Assembly (NCBI GenBank): GCA_021778975.1
Contig: JAJYBO010000156.1
Span: forward strand, 1-6,812
Reading direction: 5' to 3'
DNA length: 6,812 bases
Source of the DNA: Deltaproteobacteria bacterium
Lineage (GTDB): Bacteria > Desulfobacterota > Desulfobacteria > Desulfobacterales > Desulfatirhabdiaceae
A model generated the notes under the pieces. That model did no database searches and was not told where the DNA came from. It saw only the letters and a program-made list of their open reading frames with translations. The translations under genes and the position numbers were made by a program. This document shows positions 1 through 6,187 of this stretch, piece after piece (within the stretch, counting starts at the first letter, position 1; each line of letters opens with the position of its first letter).

Positions 1-1544
1 AAATTTTCAAGAACGCCGATCATGCTTCGCCGCAGGTGTTCCACCCGGCGCAACGTGTAGTGGGAAATCGGATCTTGCCGGATATTCTTCTCAACCCACA
101 GGATGCCGAAACCGCAGTCCGAACGGGGGTTGATCAGCGGCAGTTCCAGTTTGAACACGCAGGGGTTGCAGGATGTGAACGGAACTTCCACGCCGTCCCG
201 CACCCATGAAAAAGGGGTTTCCTCAATCATCTTAACCGGATCGCAGGGGACATCGGGCGCTACTTTCTCAGAAGGCGGATCGCCTGCAGTTTCATGGGAT
301 TCGGCGATGGAATGGTCACGCTGCAGAATCATCACCGCGTAATCGAATCGCAGTCTCTCAAGCGCATGGCATACGTTCTGCCAGAAATCCGTCATATCGG
401 AAGATTCACCGATGGCGATCTGAAGATTCAGAAAACTGCGCCGGTCATGGGAAAATCCGGATACATCTCCGATATCCTGGAGCCATCCGATGACTTTGTC
501 TGATGCAATATAGTCCATATATCCCAGTTTCCGGATAAATAACATGGCGCATACGCCGATCGCAATCAGAAAAAGCCCGGCCTGAAAACTTTGCATGTTG
601 GAAATCGCCAGAGACAGCAGGCAAAGCGCCGCGGTAACCCCATAAATCAGTATTACGGCCCGCCGGGTATTCAACCCCAGTTGATTCATGATCCGGTGAT
701 GGATATGCCCCCTGTCCGGTTTGAACATGGCCTTCCCGGTAATGAAACGCCGCAGGGGAGACAACACCGTATCGAAAAGCGGCACGCCCAGCGCCAGTAT
801 CGGAATCAGAATGGCGGCGCTGGTCTGACTCTTTATGGAGCTGTTCAGGGACACGGCGGCGATGACAAATCCCAGGAAATAACTGCCGGCATCCCCCAGA
901 AAAATGGTGGCTGGGTTGAAGTTGTAGCGAAGAAATCCCAGCAGAGTTCCGGCCAGGGCGGCAAAAAGAGCGGCGGTAACATAACTATGTTCCAGGGTGG
1001 TCAGTACGGTCATGACCAGAGCGCAGAAAAAACATATGCCGGCCGCCAGACCGTCCAGTCCGTCAATCAGATTGACCGCATTGATAAAAATCAGGAACCA
1101 GAATACGGTAACGCCATAGCTGACCACGGAATTCAACTGCCAGGGCAGCAGACTCAAAATATGAATTCTGTCCCCGCAGAAATACACCAGACTGGCCGCG
1201 AATACCTGTGCTAAAAATTTGATGCGGTGGTTCAGGCGATGATAGTCGTCCCACAAGCCGACACCGAACACCAGCAGCCCCGATATTCCGTAGCACAAAA
1301 CGACGTTTCGGGAAACAGTGGCGGAAAGCGAAAACATGCCTGTGAAGTGAACACATATCAGCGCCCCCAAAAACGACAACACAATGGCGATGCCGCCGAT
1401 GCGGGGGGTAGCTTTCAGATGGGTTTTGCGCAGACCGTCCGGCCTGTCCATCGCCTGCCCCCAGCGGCCAAACCAAGTGGACAGGGGGGTCAGGATCAAA
1501 GACAGCCCAAGAGAAACACAGAATATCGTCAGAGTGGTTATCAT
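1..1544 (-). CDS. WecA/MraY-family undecaprenyl-phosphate sugar-1-phosphate transferase with C-terminal extension (3' end cut by window edge)
   Basis: Reading the minus strand from ATG at 1544 gives 514 codons with no stop before the window edge. The first ~340 residues are a polytopic inner-membrane protein of the polyprenyl-phosphate N-acetylhexosamine-1-phosphate transferase family. This family moves a sugar phosphate from a UDP-sugar to undecaprenyl phosphate, the first step of O-antigen, capsule or exopolysaccharide synthesis. Family motifs are present in order: RPDGLRKTH (34-42), RIGG (48-51), the Asp pair in GLWDDYHRLNHRIKF (96-110), NAVNLIDGLDGLAAG (155-169), FLGDAGSYFLGF (215-226) and the cytoplasmic HIHHRI (280-285), all as in WecA. 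Hydrophobic segments fill the gaps, the last at about 320-338. Residues ~342-514 are soluble-looking and go beyond the usual family length of about 350; I do not recognise this domain. There is no clear Shine-Dalgarno before the ATG, but no in-frame alternative fits the family N-terminus better. The sugar substrate cannot be told from sequence. Confidence 0.93.
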   Translation of the reverse strand, partial: MITTLTIFCVSLGLSLILTPLSTWFGRWGQAMDRPDGLRKTHLKATPRIGGIAIVLSFLGALICVHFTGMFSLSATVSRNVVLCYGISGLLVFGVGLWDDYHRLNHRIKFLAQVFAASLVYFCGDRIHILSLLPWQLNSVVSYGVTVFWFLIFINAVNLIDGLDGLAAGICFFCALVMTVLTTLEHSYVTAALFAALAGTLLGFLRYNFNPATIFLGDAGSYFLGFVIAAVSLNSSIKSQTSAAILIPILALGVPLFDTVLSPLRRFITGKAMFKPDRGHIHHRIMNQLGLNTRRAVILIYGVTAALCLLSLAISNMQSFQAGLFLIAIGVCAMLFIRKLGYMDYIASDKVIGWLQDIGDVSGFSHDRRSFLNLQIAIGESSDMTDFWQNVCHALERLRFDYAVMILQRDHSIAESHETAGDPPSEKVAPDVPCDPVKMIEETPFSWVRDGVEVPFTSCNPCVFKLELPLINPRSDCGFGILWVEKNIRQDPISHYTLRRVEHLRRSMIGVLEN

Positions 1545-1673
1545 GTTATTTCTGTGGCGGCAGATATGAACGGAATCGACGGCAAGCGCCTGCTTTCGGA
1601 TTGCCTTTTTCTTTGGCTTCTATCACATCATCACAAACCGTATCAACAGGTTTATGACAACATCACAATCTTC

Positions 1674-1702
1674 GACGGCTTTATGAAAAGTCCGGATGCC
1701 GC
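1674..1702. repeat. degenerate copy of the CGTAAAAAGT-type repeat end
   Basis: Read on the minus strand, these 29 bases align without gaps to the right arm of the large palindrome (6604-6632), with 23 identities. They include GGACTTTT and the closing CGTC. The copy lies just downstream of the AAA-ATPase-like gene. By hand alignment this is more than I would expect by chance, but it may be an eroded copy or partial convergence of terminator-like sequence. Confidence 0.5.
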
Positions 1703-1716
1703 GCCGGCGTCGCATC
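1695..1716 (-). terminator. candidate intrinsic terminator of the AAA-ATPase-like gene
   Basis: A 22-base imperfect hairpin starts 2 bases after the stop codon at 1719. It has an outer stem GATGC/GCATC, a two-base internal mismatch, and an inner CGCC/GGCG arm with essentially no loop unless the inner pairs open. In the direction of transcription it is followed by CGGACTTTTC, which is only a weak U-tract. Part of it overlaps the degenerate repeat at 1674-1702, so the hairpin may belong to the repeat and not be a dedicated terminator. Confidence 0.35.
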
Positions 1717-1718
1717 TG

Positions 1719-3446
1719 TCATGTCACCTCAAACACCCGAAATCCCTGATTCCCGAAGCAATAAATGACATACAGAGACACCCGGCATTCCGGATATTGC
1801 TCCCGGACGCCTTCGGCGTATCCTCGTATCTGAACGGTGTCCGCCTCTTGCAGCGTGAAGGCTTCGACCGTGGTTTTCATCTGAGACAATCCTGCGTTTG
1901 AAAAATACTTGAACTCGATTACCCAGCGCATTCCGGCAAATTTCTCATGAAATTTGCCGATGAATTCCAGATCGCTTTTACCCTTTGGATAAGAATTTTC
2001 CACCGTAAAGGCTATCCAGGACGACAGATACCGGCTGCACAGTTCGTAAAACGTGGTGCGGTAAAAATTTTCGTTTACCTTCTGAAAAATGGCTTCCGGC
2101 AATTGCGACACGTACTCCCGCCAGTATCCGGTAAACAGCGCCGGAATGTCCGGTTCAGCAACAAAGGCCTGCATGATTTCGGTATAGCGGGTGGAAACGT
2201 CGATGTGGTGCAGTTCGTTGAAATATTCCACGAATATCTGGCGCATGTTCAGATTGGGCAGCTTCAGATAAAAATCGTCCTGAATCGTGAGCATCCCCAG
2301 ATAATAAAACGAAACAGGGAAAAACCCCTCATCAAAGAACTGCCGCATATCAAATTTCGAAGACAGAAAATTGCTGTCGTACGGAATGACGTTACGGGTG
2401 ACCAGATTGTCCACAAACGCCTCGGTGCTGCCCGGATACGACGATGTGATGCGCCGCACCCATGACAGATCCGTCCGCAGGTTCATATCCGTCAGAAATC
2501 TGGGGATTCGCCCTCCCCTTTCACAAAACTCCACGAGAAAATACATGATCAGCGTTGAATTATAAATGGGCTCGCCCAGAGGACTGGTAAAATGATATCC
2601 GTTGTAGTGAGCTTTCAGAATTTGGCTGATTTCAGATCGCGTTGACGGGTCAAGCCTGTAATCAGCATAGATGTCGTCCAATAACCGGTCCACTTCGGTC
2701 TGCGTGAATCCCAACATGGCTTCGAAGTGATCCACAAGCGTAATGAACCGGGCGATATTGAACCCGGACGCCAGCTCATCCATCGTGATGGGCAGCACTC
2801 CTGTAACAAAAATGTTGGTGATAACGCCGGTTTTGCGGCCTTCCTTCAGAGTTTTGAAAAACGTCTTCAGAAAACCATCATCCGCGGTCAGTCTCCGGTA
2901 CAGATCGTCTTTTCTGCCGGTGATGAGCTGGTTCGCAAAATTATCATATTCATCGATGATGACATACAGCGGCGGCAGACCGCCTTGATCGATCCGTCTC
3001 AGTAAGCCTTCGAGATTGAATACAGCGCTTTTTTCAAAATCAACCGCCACGGGTTCGTTGAACCAGGCGGAACAGCGGCTGACCAGGCCTGCCATTTTCC
3101 CATTACATGCCTGATCAAAACTTCTCTGGATGATGGAAATATCCCTGCCAAGTTCTACCACGGAAAAATCAAGATGCAGCACGAAAAAAGCGTTTTTAAA
3201 TGGTGTGGGATTGCGACCAATCCAGGTCTGACCGAAAAGCGCCTCAAAGCGGTCTTTCATGTGGATGCTGTAGTAACATTCCAGAATGCGGCACCACAGA
3301 GATTTTCCGAAACGGCGGGGGCGCAGGAACACCGGGTTTTCGACTTCTTCCAACTTGGCGATATATTCGGTCTTATCCACAAAGTAGCCATGTTTGGCGA
3401 CAATCTCTTCATAGTTGGCGGAACCGTACAGAATGCGTTTTTTCAT
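1719..3446 (-). CDS. AAA-ATPase-like protein with C-terminal PD-(D/E)XK nuclease-like domain
   Basis: A 575-residue protein with the architecture of the AAA-ATPase_like (PF09820) plus PD-(D/E)XK (PF08011, formerly DUF1703) family. The N-terminus YGSANYEEIVAKHGYFVDKT (7-26) is typical. A Walker-A-like RPRRFGKSL spans 42-50, Walker B LYVIIDEYD spans 160-168, and NIFVTGVLPIT (211-221) is the usual sensor-like strand. Near the C-terminus KGKSDLEF (488-495, Asp492) and WVIEFKYF (508-515, Glu511 and Lys513) form the nuclease-type D...ExK core. The length is normal and nothing looks broken. I chose ATG 3446 because GAGGAG lies 7 bases upstream; a TTG at 3470 would add eight residues but has no better site. 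Proteins of this family occur in many scattered copies in some anaerobes, and their physiological role is not settled. Its place between polysaccharide genes and the repeat copies on both sides suggest later insertion (inference). I infer ATP-dependent action on nucleic acid. Confidence 0.92.
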   Translation of the reverse strand: MKKRILYGSANYEEIVAKHGYFVDKTEYIAKLEEVENPVFLRPRRFGKSLWCRILECYYSIHMKDRFEALFGQTWIGRNPTPFKNAFFVLHLDFSVVELGRDISIIQRSFDQACNGKMAGLVSRCSAWFNEPVAVDFEKSAVFNLEGLLRRIDQGGLPPLYVIIDEYDNFANQLITGRKDDLYRRLTADDGFLKTFFKTLKEGRKTGVITNIFVTGVLPITMDELASGFNIARFITLVDHFEAMLGFTQTEVDRLLDDIYADYRLDPSTRSEISQILKAHYNGYHFTSPLGEPIYNSTLIMYFLVEFCERGGRIPRFLTDMNLRTDLSWVRRITSSYPGSTEAFVDNLVTRNVIPYDSNFLSSKFDMRQFFDEGFFPVSFYYLGMLTIQDDFYLKLPNLNMRQIFVEYFNELHHIDVSTRYTEIMQAFVAEPDIPALFTGYWREYVSQLPEAIFQKVNENFYRTTFYELCSRYLSSWIAFTVENSYPKGKSDLEFIGKFHEKFAGMRWVIEFKYFSNAGLSQMKTTVEAFTLQEADTVQIRGYAEGVREQYPECRVSLYVIYCFGNQGFRVFEVT

Positions 3447-3453
3447 CGGCGGT

Positions 3454-3459
3454 CTCCTC
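3454..3459 (-). promoter_or_regulatory. ribosome binding site of the AAA-ATPase-like gene
   Basis: GAGGAG on the minus strand, 7 bases before the ATG at 3446. It decides that start over the TTG at 3470. Confidence 0.75.
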
Positions 3460-3512
3460 GGGACGGTCAAACATTCAGCAGAAGGAGTGATTTCAAATAA
3501 ACCCCAAAAAAG

Positions 3513-3532
3513 GATGCCATCGTAAAAAGTTC
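3513..3532. repeat. partial CGTAAAAAGT-type repeat upstream of the AAA-ATPase-like gene
   Basis: The minus strand reads GAACTTTTTACGATGGCATC. It matches the left arm of the large palindrome (6509-6534, read on the minus strand) at 17 of 20 positions, including the uninterrupted GAACTTTTTACGA. It lies between the second glycosyltransferase gene and the AAA-ATPase-like gene, in the same orientation as the copy at 1674-1702. The AAA gene is therefore bracketed by two copies. Confidence 0.5.
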
Positions 3533-3576
3533 TGATAAATCATTCTATTCTTGCTACTTATTCCTTCATAGTTATA

Positions 3577-4350
3577 CTATTCCGGAGATACAGGAATGCA
3601 GATAAACTGCCCGATTTTCCGCAACGGTTTCATCCACAGTGTCCAGGGGCGGGGCGTAAGGCCGTTTTCTTTCCAGGCCCTGCGATCCATTCGATTGGCG
3701 GCGATGCGGTTTTTAAGCGACATGTTGCTCATGCCGCCGCTTCTCATATGCACCAGCACTTCAGGGATATAGTCGGCTGTAATGTCATGACGAAGCAAAA
3801 GCCGGAGCATCAGTTCATAATCGGCGGCTGTACCCAGATCGAGGTTGAAAACGCCGTACTTGTCATATATCCGTTTTCTGAGAAAAAAAGTGGGGTGCGG
3901 AGGCATCCATCCCTGATAAAAACGGCTTTTGGCGTAACGTCCGGAGCGCCAGCGCCGCGTTATTTTAGATGGCTGGAGCCTGTCCACATAATTGAGATCA
4001 CCATAGCAGGAATCCGTGCGGCCATCATCGAACACCGCCGCCACCGCTGCCAGCACGTTTTGATGCGCATACACATCATCGGCATTCAAGATGCCGATCA
4101 CATCCCCGGAAGCCAGAGCAATGCCCTTGTTCATGGCGTCATAGATGCCGTTATCTGGTTCAGAAATGACGCGGGAGAAGCTGCCGCGATGTTTTTCGAT
4201 GAGTTGCAGCGTACCGTCGCCGGATGCGCCGTCCACAATAATATGTTCCCTGTTTTCAGATGGATAAGATTGCTGTTGAACGCTTTCAATACAATCGCAC
4301 AATGTGGCGGCGCCATTTCGCACAACGGTGATAATGGAAATCTTCAGCAT
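3577..4350 (-). CDS. family 2 glycosyltransferase (WfgS-like)
   Basis: A 257-residue cytoplasmic GT-A enzyme expected to transfer one sugar from a nucleotide sugar to a growing lipid-linked polysaccharide. It opens with the family strand LKISIITVVRNGAATL (2-17), then HIIVDGASGDGT (36-47) and SEPDNGIYDAMNKGIALASG (63-82). The metal-binding acidic motif is NADD (89-92). Further on are the acceptor-side GWMPPHPTFFLRK (147-159) and AADYELMLRLL (175-185). This order is typical of the WfgS/WcaE-like subgroup of GT2, often annotated as a PGL/p-HBAD-type glycosyltransferase. An in-frame ATG at 4395 would add 15 residues, but these overlap the hepT fragment and precede the conserved N-terminus, so I chose ATG 4350 (GAGG 11 bases upstream, a long spacing). 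Donor and acceptor cannot be predicted. It belongs functionally with the initiating transferase downstream and the other glycosyltransferase upstream. Confidence 0.93.
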   Translation of the reverse strand: MLKISIITVVRNGAATLCDCIESVQQQSYPSENREHIIVDGASGDGTLQLIEKHRGSFSRVISEPDNGIYDAMNKGIALASGDVIGILNADDVYAHQNVLAAVAAVFDDGRTDSCYGDLNYVDRLQPSKITRRWRSGRYAKSRFYQGWMPPHPTFFLRKRIYDKYGVFNLDLGTAADYELMLRLLLRHDITADYIPEVLVHMRSGGMSNMSLKNRIAANRMDRRAWKENGLTPRPWTLWMKPLRKIGQFICIPVSPE

Positions 4351-4378
4351 GTACCGTTTTGCCTCTGATGCCTTGACA

Positions 4379-4534
4379 TCATCCCATCTCCCCATCTTGC
4401 AAGTCTATTTGTATTTGAGAGATTTGTCTTTTTAATATCGGAAGCTCATTGTTAATGACATCCCACACGATTCTGATATCAATTCCAAAGTATTCATGAG
4501 TAATTTTATTCCGAAAAGATTTGATTTCCTGCAC
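4379..4534 (-). pseudogene. hepT: truncated hepT (HEPN-domain, DUF86) toxin, C-terminal remnant
   Basis: This frame encodes the C-terminal part of a HepT-type HEPN ribonuclease: QEIKSFRNKITHEYFGID, then IRIVWDVINNELPILKRQI, ending at TGA (4381-4379). The RX4HXY signature is intact as RNKITHEY. In the family it carries the RNase active site, and its tyrosine is the site AMPylated by the partner MntA. Family members are usually about 110-140 residues. Only about 51 codons remain here, counted from a possible GTG at 4534 that has no Shine-Dalgarno. The first ~60-70 residues (N-terminal helices) are missing. The fragment begins right after the stop of the nucleotidyltransferase gene, so an internal deletion in an mntA-hepT operon is the simplest explanation. 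A functional short peptide is possible but less likely. Confidence 0.75.
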
Positions 4535-4539
4535 GTTGA

Positions 4540-4830
4540 CTATACATAAATGATTTCCTTCATTACGCGCTGTCTGACCAACGGCTTTATCGTCTCCATG
4601 ATACCGAGATCTATTTCTTTTTTTAGATGCTCTTTCAGATAGCGCTCCAAACTGAAAAAATTTCTGAATATATGTTCCTCCTGCATCTCAACAGCAATAT
4701 CTATATCAGAACCTTCATGGGCATTGCCCCTGACATAACTGCCAAATAAACCAATGCGGACAACACCAAACTGCTGTTCGATAAATGGCTTGTTTTCTTT
4801 AAGAAATACAATAATTTCATCCTTATTCAT
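4540..4830 (-). CDS. mntA: MntA-type minimal nucleotidyltransferase (antitoxin of a HepT/MntA system)
   Basis: A 96-residue protein of the minimal nucleotidyltransferase family. The catalytic signature is complete: GLFGSYVRG (27-35), SDIDIAVE (41-48, with Asp42 and Asp44 binding metal) and a third acidic position in KEIDLGIM (71-78, Asp74). In characterised HepT/MntA (type VII) systems this enzyme adds AMP units to the tyrosine of the HEPN toxin and so neutralises it. The ATG is well supported, with AGAGGA 8 bases upstream. The partner gene directly downstream survives only as a C-terminal fragment, so MntA looks intact but orphaned. Codons look AT-richer than those of the flanking glycosyltransferases, in line with acquisition as a cassette (impression, not computed). 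Length is normal for the family. Confidence 0.88.
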   Translation of the reverse strand: MNKDEIIVFLKENKPFIEQQFGVVRIGLFGSYVRGNAHEGSDIDIAVEMQEEHIFRNFFSLERYLKEHLKKEIDLGIMETIKPLVRQRVMKEIIYV

Positions 4831-4861
4831 GATAGCATTCCTCTGGAACTGCTGTTAAAAT

Positions 4862-4884
4862 AATGAGTTTGTCAAAAAGCCATC
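4862..4884. repeat. possible strongly degenerate CGTAAAAAGT-type repeat upstream of mntA
   Basis: The minus strand reads GATGGCTTTTTGACAAACTC followed by ATT. It resembles the palindrome arm (GGACTTTTTACGAAGTCGTC) if a one-base gap is allowed on each side, sharing GG, CTTTTT, AC, AA and TC. It lies between the WaaE-like glycosyltransferase stop and mntA. The similarity is weak and A/T-rich, so this is only a candidate. Confidence 0.25.
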
Positions 4885-4898
4885 CCATTTTTCTACTT

Positions 4899-5801
4899 TC
4901 ATAAATTCAGTTGAATGTTCAGTACTTGTTTTATCGCTGTCACCACATCCACCCGGGTTTCTTTCATATGTCTCTGAACCTCGGCTACTTTGGCATCCAC
5001 CAGATATCGGTACCAGAACCCTTGCAGAAAGTGAAAGGCCATCCCCGCCTGACCGTCCAGAAACCCCAGCCGGATCACATAGCGATAAAAAAAGTAAACA
5101 AAAGACCTGAAGCCGCCAGGCAGCCTCGCATAGACTCTTTCCTTTATCCATCGCTTCACCCCCGCCTGACTGCCGCCATGCAGACAAGCCACCGTATCAT
5201 GGGGCATAAAACCGTATTTCAGATTCAGCATATCCACTGCTTCACGGCTGGCATAGTGGTTGTGCTTGGCCGTCCACCAGGTAAGGGGGTTGAGATTGTC
5301 GTCAATCAACTCTCCCCGGAGTGCCACTGTGCGCCCCGTGACTTTAATATGCTCATCCATCCAGCGATTCTCACACTTACCGTGGCCATAACGAAATAAT
5401 CTCAGCACCTGCACCGGAAACACCCCTCCATAACGAATCAGCTTGCCCTGAAAAGTCATGCGCCGGCCGCAATAAACACCATGTACTTCCGGTGTGATTT
5501 CCGGCAGACATTCTTTGATTTCGGAAATCAATTCCGGTGTCAGATATTCATCCGCATCAATGCGCAGCACCCAGTCGGTATCGGTACCGAGCTGAGTCAG
5601 CGCCCAGTTGAATTGCTGGGCGTAGTTCACCCATTCATGCTGGATTATCCGCGCATTATGACGACGAGCAATCTCCAGTGTTCTATCTGTTGAAAAACAA
5701 TCGGCGACAACGATGTCGTCGGTAATGTTTTTCACACTGGAAATACAGCGATCCAGATGCTGTTCTTCGTTGAAGGTAAGTATAACAGCGACAATCTTCA
5801 T
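4899..5801 (-). CDS. family 2 glycosyltransferase, WaaE/KdtX-like (beta-1,4-glucosyltransferase type)
   Basis: A 300-residue GT-A glycosyltransferase. It begins MKIVAVILTFNEEQHLDRCI, the standard start of the WaaE-like GT2 subgroup, whose founding members add glucose to the lipopolysaccharide inner core. DIVVADCFSTDRT (29-41) is the nucleotide-binding loop and RIDADEYL (80-87) holds the DxD metal site. RWMDEHI (146-152) and KHNHYASREA (179-188) are further conserved blocks of this subgroup. The C-terminal third has basic and aromatic amphipathic stretches (FRSFVYFFYRYVIRLGFLDG, about 231-250) that may lie along the inner membrane. The ATG at 5801 is fixed by the conserved N-terminus; its Shine-Dalgarno is poor. 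It starts 24 bases after the small ORF. The exact sugar and acceptor are unknown, and the subgroup also includes O-antigen and exopolysaccharide enzymes. Confidence 0.93.
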   Translation of the reverse strand: MKIVAVILTFNEEQHLDRCISSVKNITDDIVVADCFSTDRTLEIARRHNARIIQHEWVNYAQQFNWALTQLGTDTDWVLRIDADEYLTPELISEIKECLPEITPEVHGVYCGRRMTFQGKLIRYGGVFPVQVLRLFRYGHGKCENRWMDEHIKVTGRTVALRGELIDDNLNPLTWWTAKHNHYASREAVDMLNLKYGFMPHDTVACLHGGSQAGVKRWIKERVYARLPGGFRSFVYFFYRYVIRLGFLDGQAGMAFHFLQGFWYRYLVDAKVAEVQRHMKETRVDVVTAIKQVLNIQLNL

Positions 5802-5825
5802 GATATCAAATAACTTTATCTTTTC

Positions 5826-5930
5826 TCACCCACCACCGAAAATCGGCAGAGATAACAACAGCAAAACGGCCAGGATATTTCTCAATCCTTCCTGCATATG
5901 GTCAGGTTGACAAGCTATTCCAATTTCCAT
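5826..5930 (-). CDS. small ORF, predicted single-pass membrane protein (34 residues)
   Basis: I do not recognise this protein. ATG 5930 is preceded at 5 bases by GGGAGG (5941-5936), the strongest ribosome binding site in the window, which overlaps the last base of the hicA stop codon. The ORF runs 34 codons to TGA (5828-5826). Residues 1-17 are polar (MEIGIACQPDHMQEGLR). They are followed by a hydrophobic stretch NILAVLLLLSLPIF (18-31) and a Gly-Gly-Gly end. This pattern fits a short membrane-anchored peptide or a type-I-toxin-like peptide. The placement suggests translation coupled to hicA, 24 bases ahead of the glycosyltransferase start. It could also be a leader that feeds ribosomes towards that weakly primed gene. 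Coding status is unproven. Confidence 0.45.
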   Translation of the reverse strand: MEIGIACQPDHMQEGLRNILAVLLLLSLPIFGGG

Positions 5931-5940
5931 CCAAACCTCC

Positions 5941-6183
5941 CTACAATTCTAAATCCAGAATATCAAAGTATCGCTCTCTGCTGATGCCGGCAGTCGTCAA
6001 ATTTGTACGAATATGAGTAACAGGAACCAGTCCTGGACTCGATTTGATTACCAGAGGTCTTTTTATTCCCGGTTTAGTCATAACGATATGATCGCCTTTT
6101 TTTCTTTGAACTTTAAACCCCTCAAGTTCAAATACCCTGATAAGCTGCTCATAATGCAAGGGTGTTATTTTGCGTGTTCCCAC
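5941..6183 (-). CDS. hicA: HicA-family toxin (mRNA interferase)
   Basis: An 80-residue member of the HicA (YcfA-like) family, small dsRBD-fold RNases that cleave mRNA until bound by HicB. Diagnostic pieces are HYEQLIRVFELEGFKVQRKK (10-29), GDHIVMTKPG (30-39) with the catalytic His32, the strand KRPLVI (41-46), and the C-terminal block IRTNLTTAGISRERYFDIL (58-76). I chose GTG 6183, 4 bases after the hicB stop, because it gives the usual family N-terminus just before RKITPLHYEQL. A TTG at 6204, overlapping hicB, is the alternative and would add seven residues. No strong Shine-Dalgarno precedes the GTG, so translation is probably coupled to hicB, which would keep toxin output below antitoxin output. 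The protein looks complete and its catalytic His is present. Confidence 0.88.
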   Translation of the reverse strand: MGTRKITPLHYEQLIRVFELEGFKVQRKKGDHIVMTKPGIKRPLVIKSSPGLVPVTHIRTNLTTAGISRERYFDILDLEL

Positions 6184-6187
6184 CTCG

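Noticed and set aside
591..1214. Long plus-strand open frame rich in Gln and Gly
   Set aside because: It is the antisense shadow of the WecA-type gene, whose minus-strand frame carries all family motifs. The plus-strand product has no recognisable domain and low-complexity composition.
1619..1646. Possible promoter for the WecA-type gene: TTGATA and GATAGA, 16 bases apart on the minus strand
   Set aside because: The -35 is good, but the -10 matches the consensus at only about half its positions. In an A/T-rich gap such a pair is expected by chance.
1553..1648. Short minus-strand open frame ending just before the WecA-type start (about 32 codons, Lys-rich)
   Set aside because: It has no convincing start codon with a ribosome binding site and resembles no known protein end. 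Probably a chance frame.
1227..1901. Plus-strand open frame spanning the WecA-type start and the AAA gene end
   Set aside because: It crosses two well-supported minus-strand genes and their intergenic gap, and it has no domain signature.
3748..4368. Plus-strand 206-codon frame opposite the WfgS-like glycosyltransferase
   Set aside because: It is antisense to a gene with clear GT2 motifs; the His- and Ile-rich product has no domain signature.
4351..4395. Fifteen-residue N-terminal extension of the second glycosyltransferase
   Set aside because: There is no ribosome binding site before ATG 4395, the extension overlaps the hepT fragment, and the conserved GT2 first strand begins directly after ATG 4350.
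4870..4875. Perfect TTGACA hexamer on the minus strand upstream of mntA
   Set aside because: No acceptable -10 box occurs 16-18 bases downstream (GCAGTT and neighbours). The hexamer is also part of the candidate degenerate repeat.
4855..5187. Minus-strand 110-codon frame overlapping the WaaE-like glycosyltransferase
   Set aside because: It lies almost wholly within the glycosyltransferase gene in another frame. The only non-overlapping part is a 15-codon end beginning at an ATGA overlap, with no supporting homology.
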